From assembly GCF_937903345.1 (NCBI RefSeq), contig NZ_CALCZQ010000053.1, forward strand, positions 153,213 to 217,212: DNA of 64,000 nt, written 5' to 3'. Origin of the DNA: an uncultured Emticicia sp. GTDB taxonomy: Bacteria; Bacteroidota; Bacteroidia; Cytophagales; Spirosomataceae. A program made the translations under genes and the position numbers. Position 1 is the first letter of the stretch, and every line of letters starts with the position of its first letter. Positions 8,210-17,129 of the stretch are shown piece after piece. The notes beneath the pieces are model-generated. The model searched no databases, was not told where the DNA came from, and saw only the letters and a program-made list of their open reading frames with translations.

Positions 8210-9247
8210 ATGCAAGATTTTTTTACAGAGTCAAATCAAAAGTTAGCGTTATTTAACGAATTCTTGAGTTCACCCAAGCAAATTGTTATTACTACCCACC
8301 AAAATCCTGATGCTGATGCTCTTGGTTCATCACTAGGTTTATCTGCATATTTAAAGAAAAAAGGCCACTCCACAACTGTTATTACCCCAACTGACTATCC
8401 TGATTTTTTGAGATGGATGTCGGGTGAAAGCGAAGTTATCAATTTTGAAAGTGAGCAAAATAGTTTAGCAAAAGAACTCATTGCAAATGCTGATATAATT
8501 TTCTGTCTCGATTTTTCAGCATTGAATCGTATCAAAGGTTTGGAAGATTTTGTTAAACAATCGGGAGCAAAGAAAGTACTAATTGACCATCATCAGCAAC
8601 CCGAAAACTTTGCTGATTTCGTATTTTGGAACGAACGTGCTGCCGCAACTTGTGAGTTAATTTATGAATTAATTGAAAAATTAGGTGATAAACACCTCAT
8701 TGATATTTCAGCGGCCGCGTGCCTGTATGCGGGTTTGGTCACTGATACTGGTTCGTTCAGATTTGATAGCACAAGCGAAGAAGTACATCGAATTGCGGGA
8801 GAGTTGATTTCCATTGGTGTTCGCCCAAATAGTATTCATAGAAATATTTTTGATAGCAATACTTTCGACCGTTTGAAATTCTTAGGTTTTGTTTTGGGCG
8901 AAAAACTTACATATTTACCCGAATACAATGTGTCTTACATGGCAATCTCGAAGGAAGAATTGAATAGATTTAGTTCAAAAAATGGCGATACAGAAGGCGT
9001 AGTCAACTACGGACTTTCGATAAAGGGTGTAGTAATGGCCGCTATTTTCACCGAAAAAGAAGATATGATTAGGATTTCGCTTCGATCGGTAGATAATTTT
9101 TCTGTCAGCGAGTTTTCAAGAACTCATTTTAATGGTGGTGGACACAAAAATGCCGCAGGTGGGCGTTCACATGACACATTAGAAAAAACCGTTGAGAAAT
9201 TTCTTTCTTTATTGCCAAAATATAAAGAAGAATTAACAAAAAACTAA
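8210..9247 (+). CDS. DHH-family phosphoesterase (NrnA-like nanoRNase/pAp phosphatase)
   Basis: A 345-residue cytosolic enzyme. The N-terminal DHH domain shows HQNPDADALGSS, LDFSALNR and LIDHHQQP; the C-terminal DHHA1 domain carries FNGGGHKNAAGG. This is the typical NrnA arrangement, which degrades short RNAs and dephosphorylates pAp to AMP. The ATG at 8210 was preferred over an upstream in-frame TTG at 8192 because the -7 element overlaps that region. It precedes the FKBP lipoprotein genes and shares no obvious function with them. Confidence 0.9.
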   Translation: MQDFFTESNQKLALFNEFLSSPKQIVITTHQNPDADALGSSLGLSAYLKKKGHSTTVITPTDYPDFLRWMSGESEVINFESEQNSLAKELIANADIIFCLDFSALNRIKGLEDFVKQSGAKKVLIDHHQQPENFADFVFWNERAAATCELIYELIEKLGDKHLIDISAAACLYAGLVTDTGSFRFDSTSEEVHRIAGELISIGVRPNSIHRNIFDSNTFDRLKFLGFVLGEKLTYLPEYNVSYMAISKEELNRFSSKNGDTEGVVNYGLSIKGVVMAAIFTEKEDMIRISLRSVDNFSVSEFSRTHFNGGGHKNAAGGRSHDTLEKTVEKFLSLLPKYKEELTKN

Positions 9248-9313
9248 AGGGCTTTAAATCATCATTTTATTCATAAATCAAAATAGTAAATTCTAATTAA
9301 TACATAATTTTCA

Positions 9314-10159
9314 ATGACAAATTTTTTAAAAACAACATTGAGCCTTGCAGCGGCTACAAGTTTACTTATTTCTTGTAACCAATTTAAGGTTACTCAAGAC
9401 CCAGACGGCTCAAAGTACCAAATCCATGAGCAAGGTAAAGGTAAGAAAATCAAAACTGGCGATATTTTAACATTTGATTTGGTTATTAAAGCAGTAAATG
9501 ATTCAACTTTTGAAGATACTTACAAACGTAAACAACCAATTACGATGGTAGCCCAACAAGGTACTTACAAAGGCTCTTTCGAAAATGCATTGATGCACTT
9601 GACTGAAGGCGATAGTGCAACGGTTTTAATCAATGCCGACTCACTTTTCGCACGCATGAGTCAGCCTCTACCAGCAGGTATCACTAAAGGTTCTGACTTA
9701 AGATTTATCGTAAAAATCAAATCAACTCAAACTCGTGAAGATTTTCAAAAAGCACAAGATGCTAAGAAAAACAATGAAGCTAAATTGATGGAAGATTATG
9801 CGAAGAAAAACTTCCCAACTGCAACAAAAACACAATCTGGAATGTATTACGTCGTTATTAAAGCAGGAAATGGAGATTTAATCAAAGCTGGTCAAACAGT
9901 TACGGTTGATTATACGGGAAAATTAATGGACGGTAAAGAGTTTGATAGCTCAGTTGGTAAGCCTGGCCCTAAATTCCAGGTTACGGTAGGTCAAGGTGCG
10001 GTTATCCCAGGTTGGGAACAAGCATTGGCAATGATGAAAAAAGGTGAAAAGGCTATATTTTACATTCCATCAAACTTAGCTTATGGCGAGCAAGGTGGAG
10101 GTCCAATCCCACCTTTTAGTTCATTAATTTTTGAAATGGAAGTTTTAGATGTAAAATAA
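9314..10159 (+). CDS. FKBP-type peptidyl-prolyl isomerase, lipoprotein
   Basis: A 281-residue envelope lipoprotein with lipobox LLISC (Cys about 21). It has two FKBP-like halves: a degenerate one (about 35-135) and a canonical C-terminal domain (about 185-281) with DYTGKLMDGKEFDSS, GAVIPGWEQAL and AYGEQGGGPIPP. The active-site aromatic residues are present only in the second half, so folding activity should lie there. A tandem paralogue follows after a hairpin, suggesting gene duplication. Likely role: proline isomerisation or chaperoning of exported proteins. Confidence 0.9.
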   Translation: MTNFLKTTLSLAAATSLLISCNQFKVTQDPDGSKYQIHEQGKGKKIKTGDILTFDLVIKAVNDSTFEDTYKRKQPITMVAQQGTYKGSFENALMHLTEGDSATVLINADSLFARMSQPLPAGITKGSDLRFIVKIKSTQTREDFQKAQDAKKNNEAKLMEDYAKKNFPTATKTQSGMYYVVIKAGNGDLIKAGQTVTVDYTGKLMDGKEFDSSVGKPGPKFQVTVGQGAVIPGWEQALAMMKKGEKAIFYIPSNLAYGEQGGGPIPPFSSLIFEMEVLDVK

Positions 10160-10165
10160 TCCCTA

Positions 10166-10192
10166 TGCGAGCTGGTCGTTGACTGGCTCGTA
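10166..10192 (+). terminator. Hairpin between the two FKBP genes
   Basis: TGCGAGCTGGTC pairs with GACTGGCTCGTA (with G-U pairs) around GTT. There is no U-run, so it may be a processing or attenuation hairpin rather than a full terminator. Confidence 0.4.
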
Positions 10193-10219
10193 TCAAATTC
10201 AAATATATCGATAATTGAG

Positions 10220-11080
10220 ATGAAGAAAATTGCATTTTTGTTAGTTTTAGTTAGTTTAGTTATGGTAAGTTCATGTGGTAAATTTTTAGAAAATGACATC
10301 GTCGCCACTAACCAAAAGAATACACAGGAGATAGATGAGTACATCAATCAGAAAAAGCTGCAAATGCTTAGTACCACTTCTGGAATGAAATATGCTATTG
10401 ACCGCGTTTCCTTAGGAAGAGTTGCTACAATTGGTGATGAAATTACTTTTCATTATACATTATCTTTACTCAATGGTACTAAAGTTGATAGTACCTCAAG
10501 AATCAATAATGCTCCTGCCAAAATCACACTTGGTGCATCAAATATCATTGCTGGCTTTTTAGAAGCTATTTCACTATTGAAAGAAGGTGAAGTAGGAACA
10601 TTCATTATGCCATCAGTTTTAGGCTTCGGCTCTCAATCAAGTGCAACTATTCCTTCTAATTCTAATCTAAGATTAGATTTGGAAATCATTAAACTTCGCT
10701 CGGAAGACCAAATTATTGATGAATACGTAAAAGCCACCAAACTGACTCTTACTGAAAAGACCTCAAGTGGATTGCGTTTTTTACGTACACTTGAAGCTCC
10801 AAGTGGCACACAACTCAAAGCTGGGCTTTTAGCAACGGTAAAGTACACAGGTTTTTTAGCCGCAACAGGTAAACAATTTGATACTGGGCAATTAAGCGTA
10901 GCTTTAGGCGATGGAGCAGTAGTTAAAGGCTTTGAAGAAGGACTTTTAAAAATGAAAGTTGGAGAAAAAGCAACACTTGTATTTCCATCAAGTCTCGGAT
11001 ATGGTATAAAGGGAAGTAGTACCTCGATTCCGCCTTATGCTCCACTTATCTTCACCGTTGAAGTTGTTAGTGCGAAGTAA
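10220..11080 (+). CDS. FKBP-type peptidyl-prolyl isomerase, lipoprotein (paralogue)
   Basis: A 286-residue lipoprotein (lipobox VMVSSC, Cys about 19) built like its upstream neighbour from two FKBP-like halves (about 60-160 and 180-286). The C-terminal half has KYTGFLAATGKQFDT, GAVVKGFEEGLL and GYGIKGSSTSIPP. The first half also keeps GASNIIAGFLEAI, so it is less degenerate than in the neighbour. The tandem layout and shared topology indicate duplication followed by divergence. Confidence 0.88.
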   Translation: MKKIAFLLVLVSLVMVSSCGKFLENDIVATNQKNTQEIDEYINQKKLQMLSTTSGMKYAIDRVSLGRVATIGDEITFHYTLSLLNGTKVDSTSRINNAPAKITLGASNIIAGFLEAISLLKEGEVGTFIMPSVLGFGSQSSATIPSNSNLRLDLEIIKLRSEDQIIDEYVKATKLTLTEKTSSGLRFLRTLEAPSGTQLKAGLLATVKYTGFLAATGKQFDTGQLSVALGDGAVVKGFEEGLLKMKVGEKATLVFPSSLGYGIKGSSTSIPPYAPLIFTVEVVSAK

Positions 11081-11106
11081 ATAGCATCCAAAAAAGTACT
11101 ATTGTC

Positions 11107-11140
11107 AAAACCTCTGAACTTTTCGGAGGTTTTGGCGTTT
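11107..11140 (+). terminator. Intrinsic terminator after the FKBP genes
   Basis: AAAACCTCTGAA and TTCGGAGGTTTT pair along 12 positions (one G-U), followed by a T-rich tail. Confidence 0.75.
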
Positions 11141-11166
11141 TTATTGGATAACCTTTATTTTTGGAA

Positions 11167-11721
11167 ATGCCTAAATTACCTGTAGAACTTGAAAAGGCAG
11201 TTTTGAGCCTACCACAAAAAGAAAAAGATAAGCTGTTAATCAGACTTATCGGCAAAAATGATTTATTGATTCAACAATTATATTTTCAATTGCTCGAAGA
11301 TGAATCAGACTTACCACACAAACGTGCAGAAATAAAGAATCTGATTCTAAAGGTTTCAAAGATGTATCATGACACTACAGGATGGATGATGATGGATATG
11401 CGTGAATTAAATGGGCGGGTTACGAATCATGTAAAAATAACAAAAGATAAGTATGGAGAGGTTGAATTAACGCTATTTCTTCTTAATACATTCTTTGATA
11501 ATCAGTTGCCAAATTTAGAGAAATACAGCAGTAAAACAGACAAAATTTCGCTTTATATTGCGAAAAGAACAGAGTTTTTGATGAAAAAATTACCAAAACT
11601 CCATGAAGATTATTACGTTGAATTCGAACGAGAGGTAAATAAATTACTAGAAAGAGTAAATACATATTGCCCTGCTTACTACGCTCGACAAATGCAGCTT
11701 CCCAATAGTTGGGAATACTAA
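11167..11721 (+). CDS. Conserved hypothetical cytosolic protein
   Basis: A 184-residue soluble, charged, mostly helical protein without signal peptide or membrane segment. I start it at the ATG at 11167 (MPKLPVELE), six bases after an in-frame TTG. Notable parts are LPQKEKDKLLIRLIGKNDLL near the N-terminus and a C-terminal PAYYARQMQLPNSWEY. I do not recognise a functional domain. Such proteins occur as single genes in Cytophagales. The last codons and the stop form a 7-bp hairpin (11699-11715). Confidence 0.7.
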   Translation: MPKLPVELEKAVLSLPQKEKDKLLIRLIGKNDLLIQQLYFQLLEDESDLPHKRAEIKNLILKVSKMYHDTTGWMMMDMRELNGRVTNHVKITKDKYGEVELTLFLLNTFFDNQLPNLEKYSSKTDKISLYIAKRTEFLMKKLPKLHEDYYVEFEREVNKLLERVNTYCPAYYARQMQLPNSWEY

Positions 11722-11795
11722 AAAAGATGCCTTTTTGGGACGACTACTTCCAAATTTCAAGATATAATTGAAGTTTTAATCGTTCATAATTCCCA

Positions 11796-12275
11796 TCATA
11801 ACGTATGGATTAATGAGTTTTTAGATTCTATAAAACGCCTTCCTTTTTGGTTTTTAGTTTTTTCAAATTCCTTTCTGAGATAATCAGCTGGGAAAAAGCC
11901 ACGATAACGCCCCACATATTTGGTCTTTGGGTCTAAAAAAACCAAAGTAGGATAAATATCAACTGCAAATCGATCGGCAATGGCCATTCCATCAAAAGAG
12001 TCAATATCTACCTTATAAACCATATAGTTTTCGTTCATATACGAAACTAAATTTGAATTGGTAAATGTTTCATTTTCAAGTTTTTTACATGGGCCACACC
12101 AACTTGCCCAAAAATCAAGTACGATTGGTTTCTTTAATTTTTTTGCTTCTCTCAAAAAATCATCATAGCTTCCCTGGTAAAAATTAACTTTGCTTTGCGA
12201 AACATCGGCAAGCCTGGTATTAGATGCAAACATAACAAACGTAATCCCCAACGAGAGCATTAGTTTAATTCTCAT
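11796..12275 (-). CDS. Exported thioredoxin-fold protein
   Basis: A 159-residue thioredoxin-like protein. An N-terminal hydrophobic segment (residues 4-18) should export or anchor it in the periplasm. The active site WASWCGPCKK lies at about 56-65 and the cis-proline is in DIYPTLVF. The domain resembles the C-terminal thioredoxin domain of DsbD and other thiol reductases, so it probably reduces or shuffles disulfides of envelope proteins. No partner gene is adjacent. Confidence 0.85.
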   Translation of the reverse strand: MRIKLMLSLGITFVMFASNTRLADVSQSKVNFYQGSYDDFLREAKKLKKPIVLDFWASWCGPCKKLENETFTNSNLVSYMNENYMVYKVDIDSFDGMAIADRFAVDIYPTLVFLDPKTKYVGRYRGFFPADYLRKEFEKTKNQKGRRFIESKNSLIHTL

Positions 12276-12482
12276 AACGTAAAATATTGAATTTATAAAT
12301 TAGACACCAGCAATAGTTTCCTAAAAACTTAGCGAAACGCTACATTTCTTCATGAAACAAATATTAAGCCATTTTTAATTTAATCTTCTAAAAATTTGAT
12401 TAAATCAATAATCGAACAAAAAATCTGCAGATTTACAAGAGAAACTATCCGTTTTATATTAAAATTTATTGCATATTGATAC

Positions 12483-13260
12483 TCAACACCAAGTGGTTTC
12501 AAGATTCAAGTTACCTGATGGCAAATTGTCGTCTTTTTGATATTTTATATTAGCCGCATTTATCCGTAGTCCAAGTACATTACCACCTGGACTAGATTCA
12601 TATCCTATAGCTCTAAGTTACTTATTGAGTAATAGTAGCTGAGTCATCAGGACCTACGATTTCTATTGCAACAGCAAGAGTTTTAAAGTTTTATTTCATA
12701 ACAGTTTTATATTCAGCTGGTATCTCACACAAGTATAAATGCAAACAATCATCAGGATTTGCACTCAAACAGGATGTTAAGTTTTTCATATTTTATATAT
12801 GCTTCACATATAATTACTTTCTCGGGTAAAGTTTTATAAACTGGCGGTATTACAACCAAAGTTTTTACGGGCTCTTTCACCATGATAGATACTGTTTCAC
12901 AAGTAGGTGGTATAATCTCATTTCGTTTAGTAGCCTCTTTAATTAAAAATTATTTGGTTACAGTTTTATAATTTAGACATTGACCCCCTGCTATTGTTGG
13001 TGCGGCCTCACAAACCAATACAATACTTGTTCTGTTAATGTCATAAATTGAGCTGGAACAATTTGATAACTTTTATAAGCTAGGCGAACTTCAACTCTTT
13101 CACTTTCTACTTCAAACTCAATTGTATTATCTACAACCAAATAAGTATGAGCAGGTTTTAAACATTTTTCAGGTATGGCATTTGGTTTGAGATAATTCTG
13201 AGCTATTAGAAACCAGTGGCTTAGAATTACTGCCAGTAAGATCAAAAAGGAATTTCTCAT
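12483..13260 (-). pseudogene. Decayed envelope gene: PAEYKTV repeats plus peptidoglycan-binding tail
   Basis: The first 89 codons (from 13260) are open and carry a signal peptide plus repeats of the type IVPAQFMTLTEQVL. The frame then breaks, but the same repeat style continues in other frames: NYKTVTK-stop-FLIKEATKR, IIPPTCETVSIMVKEP, VIPPVYKTLPEKV and IPAEYKTVMK. A final stretch near 12486-12611 reads ESSPGGNVLGLRINAA...KYQKDDNLPSGNLNLET, which matches the fold pattern of a PG_binding_1 domain (GYDPGPIDGVLGPRT...FQKDNGLPVGNLNxET). I see at least three stops and several frameshifts. In Bacteroidota, intact proteins with such PAEYxTVTEQVLVKxA repeats are envelope proteins. This copy is clearly dead. 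Confidence 0.75.
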
Positions 13261-13837
13261 CCTTTTATTTTGTTTTGGAGTTTTAAGTAAACTGTTTTAA
13301 AATTGGATTCACATCTTTATGTTCAATTGTAAATTAATATACATTTCTATCTTGCACCATAGCGAGTACCAAAATGTTAGGCTTAAAAATAATAAATCCA
13401 TTTAAATCTTCAGACTCTTCAATCCTATTCAAGCAACACAAATGAATTTATTTTAAATAAGATTTTAACAATTAGTCAATAATCAGCAACAAATTTACTT
13501 CACAGCAATTTTATATAAATTTTATCTTTTTTAGTGGCTTTTGAAAGTAGTATTTAATTAACTGTATCTATTAAAATATACAATCTATCTTTAAATGAGA
13601 TTTAAAAAAAAGCTAGTAATCTAAAAATTAAAAGAAATTTGGTACATTTATTTTTTTCATACCAAGCTCCAATTATTGAGATAAAATACATAAGCCGGGT
13701 CGCCACAGCGATTCGATACAAAAAATGGTTTAATGTAGCGATAAAATACTAAAATCAATACCTTACATCATTTCAAATTATCGATTAATAATGTCTCATT
13801 ACCTACATTGGTTATTATTGTTAAAATATATTTTTTT
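13261..13837. other. AT-rich intergenic region without recognisable content
   Basis: This 577-nt stretch is very AT-rich. I found no coding frame, tRNA, clear terminator or repeat in it. Its size and position beside a decayed gene suggest further degraded sequence. Confidence 0.5.
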
Positions 13838-14626
13838 ATGAAAATTTCTATCATTGGCTCGGGAAATGTCGGCTGGCATCTAGGCATTGACTTTGAAAAC
13901 CATCATCATCTTGTTTGTGAGGTTTTTAGCAGAAACATTACAAATGCCGAAAAACTGAGCGAAATGCTCTATAAAGCAGAGGCAAAAACAGACCTCGATT
14001 TTTCTGAGAGCGAGGCCGAGCTATTTATTCTTTCGGTTACGGATGATGCAATGGAAGATGTTTGCTCAAAATTGCTTCTGCCCGAAAATGCGATTTTGGC
14101 TCACACATCAGGCAGTAAATCGTTAGAAGATTTGCAAAAACTAATGCTTATCTACCATGATTTGCCAGTAAAATGTGCTGTTCTTTATCCACTAATGACA
14201 TTTACCGCTAATAAACCTCTTGATTTAAGAAATGTTCCGTTTTGTATAGAAGCAATTGACGACGAAACTGAGCAAATTTTGGTAGACATTGCCCAAGAAA
14301 TGAGCGATACGGTTTATCTATTGAATTCGGAAGAGCGAAAAGTACTACACGTGGCGGCAGTTTTTGCCTGTAATTTCACGAATCATTTATTGGCACTATC
14401 AAAAAATATAACTGACAATGAAAACCTTGAATTCGATTTGTTGAAACCAATCATTTCGGAAACTTTCAAGAAAGCCTTAAATGCAGAAGACCCTGCCAAT
14501 GTACAAACCGGCCCCGCTATCAGAAATGATAAAACTATCATTAATCGCCATCTTGATTATTTGAAAGATGATTCCCGATTATTGGAGATTTATGAGGTTC
14601 TGACGGAGAGCATTCAGAATATTTAG
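13838..14626 (+). CDS. Rossmann-like and DUF2520 domain protein (predicted NAD(P) oxidoreductase)
   Basis: A 262-residue cytosolic protein. The N-terminal Rossmann segment reads ISIIGSGNVGWHL (GxGxxG class, residues 3-15), followed by the middle region LFILSVTDDAMEDV and a C-terminal helical DUF2520-type domain with HVAAVFACNFTNHLL and AEDPANVQTGPAIRND. The fold resembles 6-phosphogluconate/ketopantoate dehydrogenases; no substrate is assigned for this family. The ATG at 13838 directly precedes the Rossmann strand; the ORF upstream of it is a low-complexity extension. Confidence 0.85.
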   Translation: MKISIIGSGNVGWHLGIDFENHHHLVCEVFSRNITNAEKLSEMLYKAEAKTDLDFSESEAELFILSVTDDAMEDVCSKLLLPENAILAHTSGSKSLEDLQKLMLIYHDLPVKCAVLYPLMTFTANKPLDLRNVPFCIEAIDDETEQILVDIAQEMSDTVYLLNSEERKVLHVAAVFACNFTNHLLALSKNITDNENLEFDLLKPIISETFKKALNAEDPANVQTGPAIRNDKTIINRHLDYLKDDSRLLEIYEVLTESIQNI

Positions 14627-14672
14627 CCCATTGTCCACGGATGAGAATCCATCGAATTTTAGTTTTCTAAAA

Positions 14673-14709
14673 AAAGAATCCTGCAAGCTTTAGCCATACA
14701 GGATTCTTT
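14673..14709. terminator. Bidirectional terminator between convergent genes
   Basis: AAAGAATCCTG and CAGGATTCTTT form a perfect 11-bp stem with A/T runs on both sides, shared by the DUF2520 gene and the aldolase gene. Confidence 0.8.
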
Positions 14710-14734
14710 CAATAAATATGATTTCAGAATTAAA

Positions 14735-15817
14735 TTAAATCAAACCTTCGTTACGGTTGATACAATCTAAATCTTCAAAAGCTACTTTCAAACGAGCAAT
14801 CATATTTTCTTCACCTTTGCGTAACCATACACGTGGGTCATAATATTTTTTGTTCGGAGAATCTTCGCCTTCTGGGTTTCCTAATTGGGTTTGAAGATAC
14901 CCTTCTTTTTCTTTATAATATTTCAAGATACCTTCCCAAGTTGACCATTGTACGTCAGTGTCAATGTTCATTTTTACGGCACCATATTTAATTGCCTCTC
15001 TGATTTCTTCGCGTGAGCTACCCGAACCACCGTGAAACACAAAGTTTACTGGCAATTCACCCGTTCCGAATTTTTCTTGGATAAAATCTTGTGAGTTTTT
15101 CAAGATGATTGGCGATAATTTTACATTACCTGGCTTATAAACACCATGTACGTTTCCGAATGCCGCGGCAATTGTGAAGTTTGGAGAAATTTTGCCCAAT
15201 TCTTCGTAAGCATAAGCTACTTCCGAAGGTTGTGTATAAAGTTTCGAGCTATCAACGTCTGAATTATCAACGCCGTCTTCTTCTCCACCTGTTACACCTA
15301 GTTCAATTTCGAGAGTCATGCCCATTTTGGCCATTCTCTCTAAATATTTTGCACAAATTTCGATATTTTCTTCCAAAGGCTCCTCTGATAAATCAATCAT
15401 GTGAGAGCTAAACAAAGGTTTGCCGTGTTGAGCAAAGAATTTTTCACCTGCATCCAATAAACCGTCTATCCAAGGTAATAATTTTTTTGCACAATGGTCA
15501 GTATGTAAAACAACTGGAATGCCATACATTTCGGCAATTTGATGCACGTGCATCGCACCCGAAACTGCTCCAGCAATGGCTGCTTCTTGATTTTTGTTTG
15601 GTAAACTTTTACCAGCATAAAAAGAAGCTCCACCATTTGAAAATTGAATTATAACTGGTGAATTTACAGCTTTTGCTGCTTCCATCACACCATTTACAGA
15701 GTTAGTTCCAACAACATTTACCGCAGGAAGGGCGTAATCATTTTCGTTGGCATGACGCAACAAAGCATTCAATGCTTCACCTGTAACAACGCCTGGTTTG
15801 ATTAGAGATTGACTCAT
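14735..15817 (-). CDS. fbaA: Class II fructose-bisphosphate aldolase
   Basis: A 360-residue zinc-dependent aldolase (E. coli FbaA has 359 residues). It interconverts fructose 1,6-bisphosphate with dihydroxyacetone phosphate and glyceraldehyde 3-phosphate in glycolysis and gluconeogenesis. Seen motifs are VLHTDHCAKK (zinc His and catalytic Asp), EIELGVTGGEEDG, AAFGNVHGVYKPGNV (zinc His), FVFHGGSGSS (zinc His) and KMNIDTDVQWSTW (phosphate and substrate binding). All key residues are present, so the enzyme should be active. It is a single gene bounded by a terminator. Confidence 0.97.
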   Translation of the reverse strand: MSQSLIKPGVVTGEALNALLRHANENDYALPAVNVVGTNSVNGVMEAAKAVNSPVIIQFSNGGASFYAGKSLPNKNQEAAIAGAVSGAMHVHQIAEMYGIPVVLHTDHCAKKLLPWIDGLLDAGEKFFAQHGKPLFSSHMIDLSEEPLEENIEICAKYLERMAKMGMTLEIELGVTGGEEDGVDNSDVDSSKLYTQPSEVAYAYEELGKISPNFTIAAAFGNVHGVYKPGNVKLSPIILKNSQDFIQEKFGTGELPVNFVFHGGSGSSREEIREAIKYGAVKMNIDTDVQWSTWEGILKYYKEKEGYLQTQLGNPEGEDSPNKKYYDPRVWLRKGEENMIARLKVAFEDLDCINRNEGLI

Positions 15818-16007
15818 GAGTACCGTTTTTGAATTTTAAAAAGAAATAATGTTATTATAATAATAGATGAAGCCTAATTGATTAATTTTGATGCAAATTA
15901 ATGTTTTTTGATGAAATATTGCTGAATAAACTTTATAATTTAGGAAATTTCGCTAGGTGATGTTGAGAGAGAGAGTTAGTCCGAAGCCTTCATTATAAGC
16001 CCTTTAT

Positions 16008-16922
16008 TTATTTTCTATCATATAAAGCCTGAATATTAACAGGAATTTCTGGGTCTTTAAGGGTGTTTTTCTTCTTGTCGGTCATTCGCCAGCGATGTAA
16101 CCATGAAAATCCATTGGGGGTAATAACTCGCTCAGGGCGACCATAGATTTCATCTTGTAGTGCTTCTTTCAATGTTACAAATGTATAACCTCGTTTTTGC
16201 ATAATTTCAATCAGTTCGTTGAAATATTCAGCGTTGAGAGCATTGGCGTGGCATAAGAAAATATGTTTAATCGGTCGGCCAGCTACATCTTGGGTGAGTT
16301 TTTCGTAATAATCAAAATAAGCTTCGGTGTGTTTTAGGTATTTTTCGGCCACTTCTTTCATCAAATTTTTATCATTGGCTTTTAGAGCATCCATATAAAC
16401 TTTGTTGAAAAGCCAATCGTCGGCATCAATCGTAACTGGTGCATTTTGATAGCCTTTTTCTGACAAAAACGCTTGAAAACCATATTTTTTTAAACTATCC
16501 GAACCTGTGTGCAAAAATGGAAATCGAAAATATCGTTCTGTTTGACCATATTTTTGTTTGAGTTTTTCGGTCAGAATCTCACCTTTGAGAGTTTCGATCT
16601 TAAAATCTTCCAATGATAATTTACTGAAAGATGGATGCGAAAATGTATGATTGCCCAACTGCTGTCCATTAACCAACCAACCATTAAGCAAAGCAACACG
16701 CTCATCAATTTGACCAATTTTATAAACCGAATTTTCATTGACAAAACCTACGGTTGTGAGTTGTTGTTGCTTAATCTTACTCAAAAGTTTTGTGGTTGAT
16801 TCTTGGGCGTGTTTGAGCGAAAGTTCCTGCACAAAAGGCAAATCATCAATCGTGATAGCAATTTGTTTTTGGGCTTTTGAGATAAAACTGATAAATGTTA
16901 AGACTATTAAAAAACTTCGCAT
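16008..16922 (-). CDS. Secreted polysaccharide deacetylase-family protein
   Basis: A 304-residue NodB-homology protein with signal peptide (cleavage near ISKAQ). Motif 1 is AITIDDLPF, motif 2 (metal His pair) is GNHTFSHPSF, motif 3 is RYFRFPFL, and the late motif lies in IFLCHANALNAE. These suffice for a metal-dependent N- or O-deacetylase acting on cell-wall or exogenous polysaccharide in the periplasm. The next gene upstream on the same strand is an SGNH hydrolase, also exported, which could be another esterase of the same theme. The exact substrate is unknown. Confidence 0.85.
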   Translation of the reverse strand: MRSFLIVLTFISFISKAQKQIAITIDDLPFVQELSLKHAQESTTKLLSKIKQQQLTTVGFVNENSVYKIGQIDERVALLNGWLVNGQQLGNHTFSHPSFSKLSLEDFKIETLKGEILTEKLKQKYGQTERYFRFPFLHTGSDSLKKYGFQAFLSEKGYQNAPVTIDADDWLFNKVYMDALKANDKNLMKEVAEKYLKHTEAYFDYYEKLTQDVAGRPIKHIFLCHANALNAEYFNELIEIMQKRGYTFVTLKEALQDEIYGRPERVITPNGFSWLHRWRMTDKKKNTLKDPEIPVNIQALYDRK

Positions 16923-17074
16923 TATGCTTTAGAGTAAACGATATGGAAATAGATTATTAAATTTCAGCCACTTCAGGGTTTGTTTATTGTGATATTTACT
17001 TGTCTATCCATCATCCATGCACCTCTTTGAGGGTTCATTTACAAGGATTATTAGTAAAAAATATAACAAACAAA

Positions 17075-17113
17075 GAAGACTTCGCTGATAAAAATGTTCA
17101 GTCCGAAGTCTTC
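17075..17113 (-). terminator. Terminator of the SGNH hydrolase gene
   Basis: GAAGACTTCG and CGAAGTCTTC form a perfect 10-bp stem; on the minus strand it is followed by a T-rich stretch. Part of it (AGTCCGAAGTCTTCATTATAA) recurs with one change at 15977-15997. Confidence 0.65.
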
Positions 17114-17129
17114 ATTATAAATCGTTATT

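Noticed and set aside
13680..13720. GC-richer patch as a possible tRNA
   Set aside because: It cannot be folded into a cloverleaf and lacks the T-loop consensus.
12276..13837. Several short ORFs as separate small genes
   Set aside because: Their peptides join into one repeat protein when frames are combined, so a single pseudogene is the simpler reading; the rest of the region has no coding signal.
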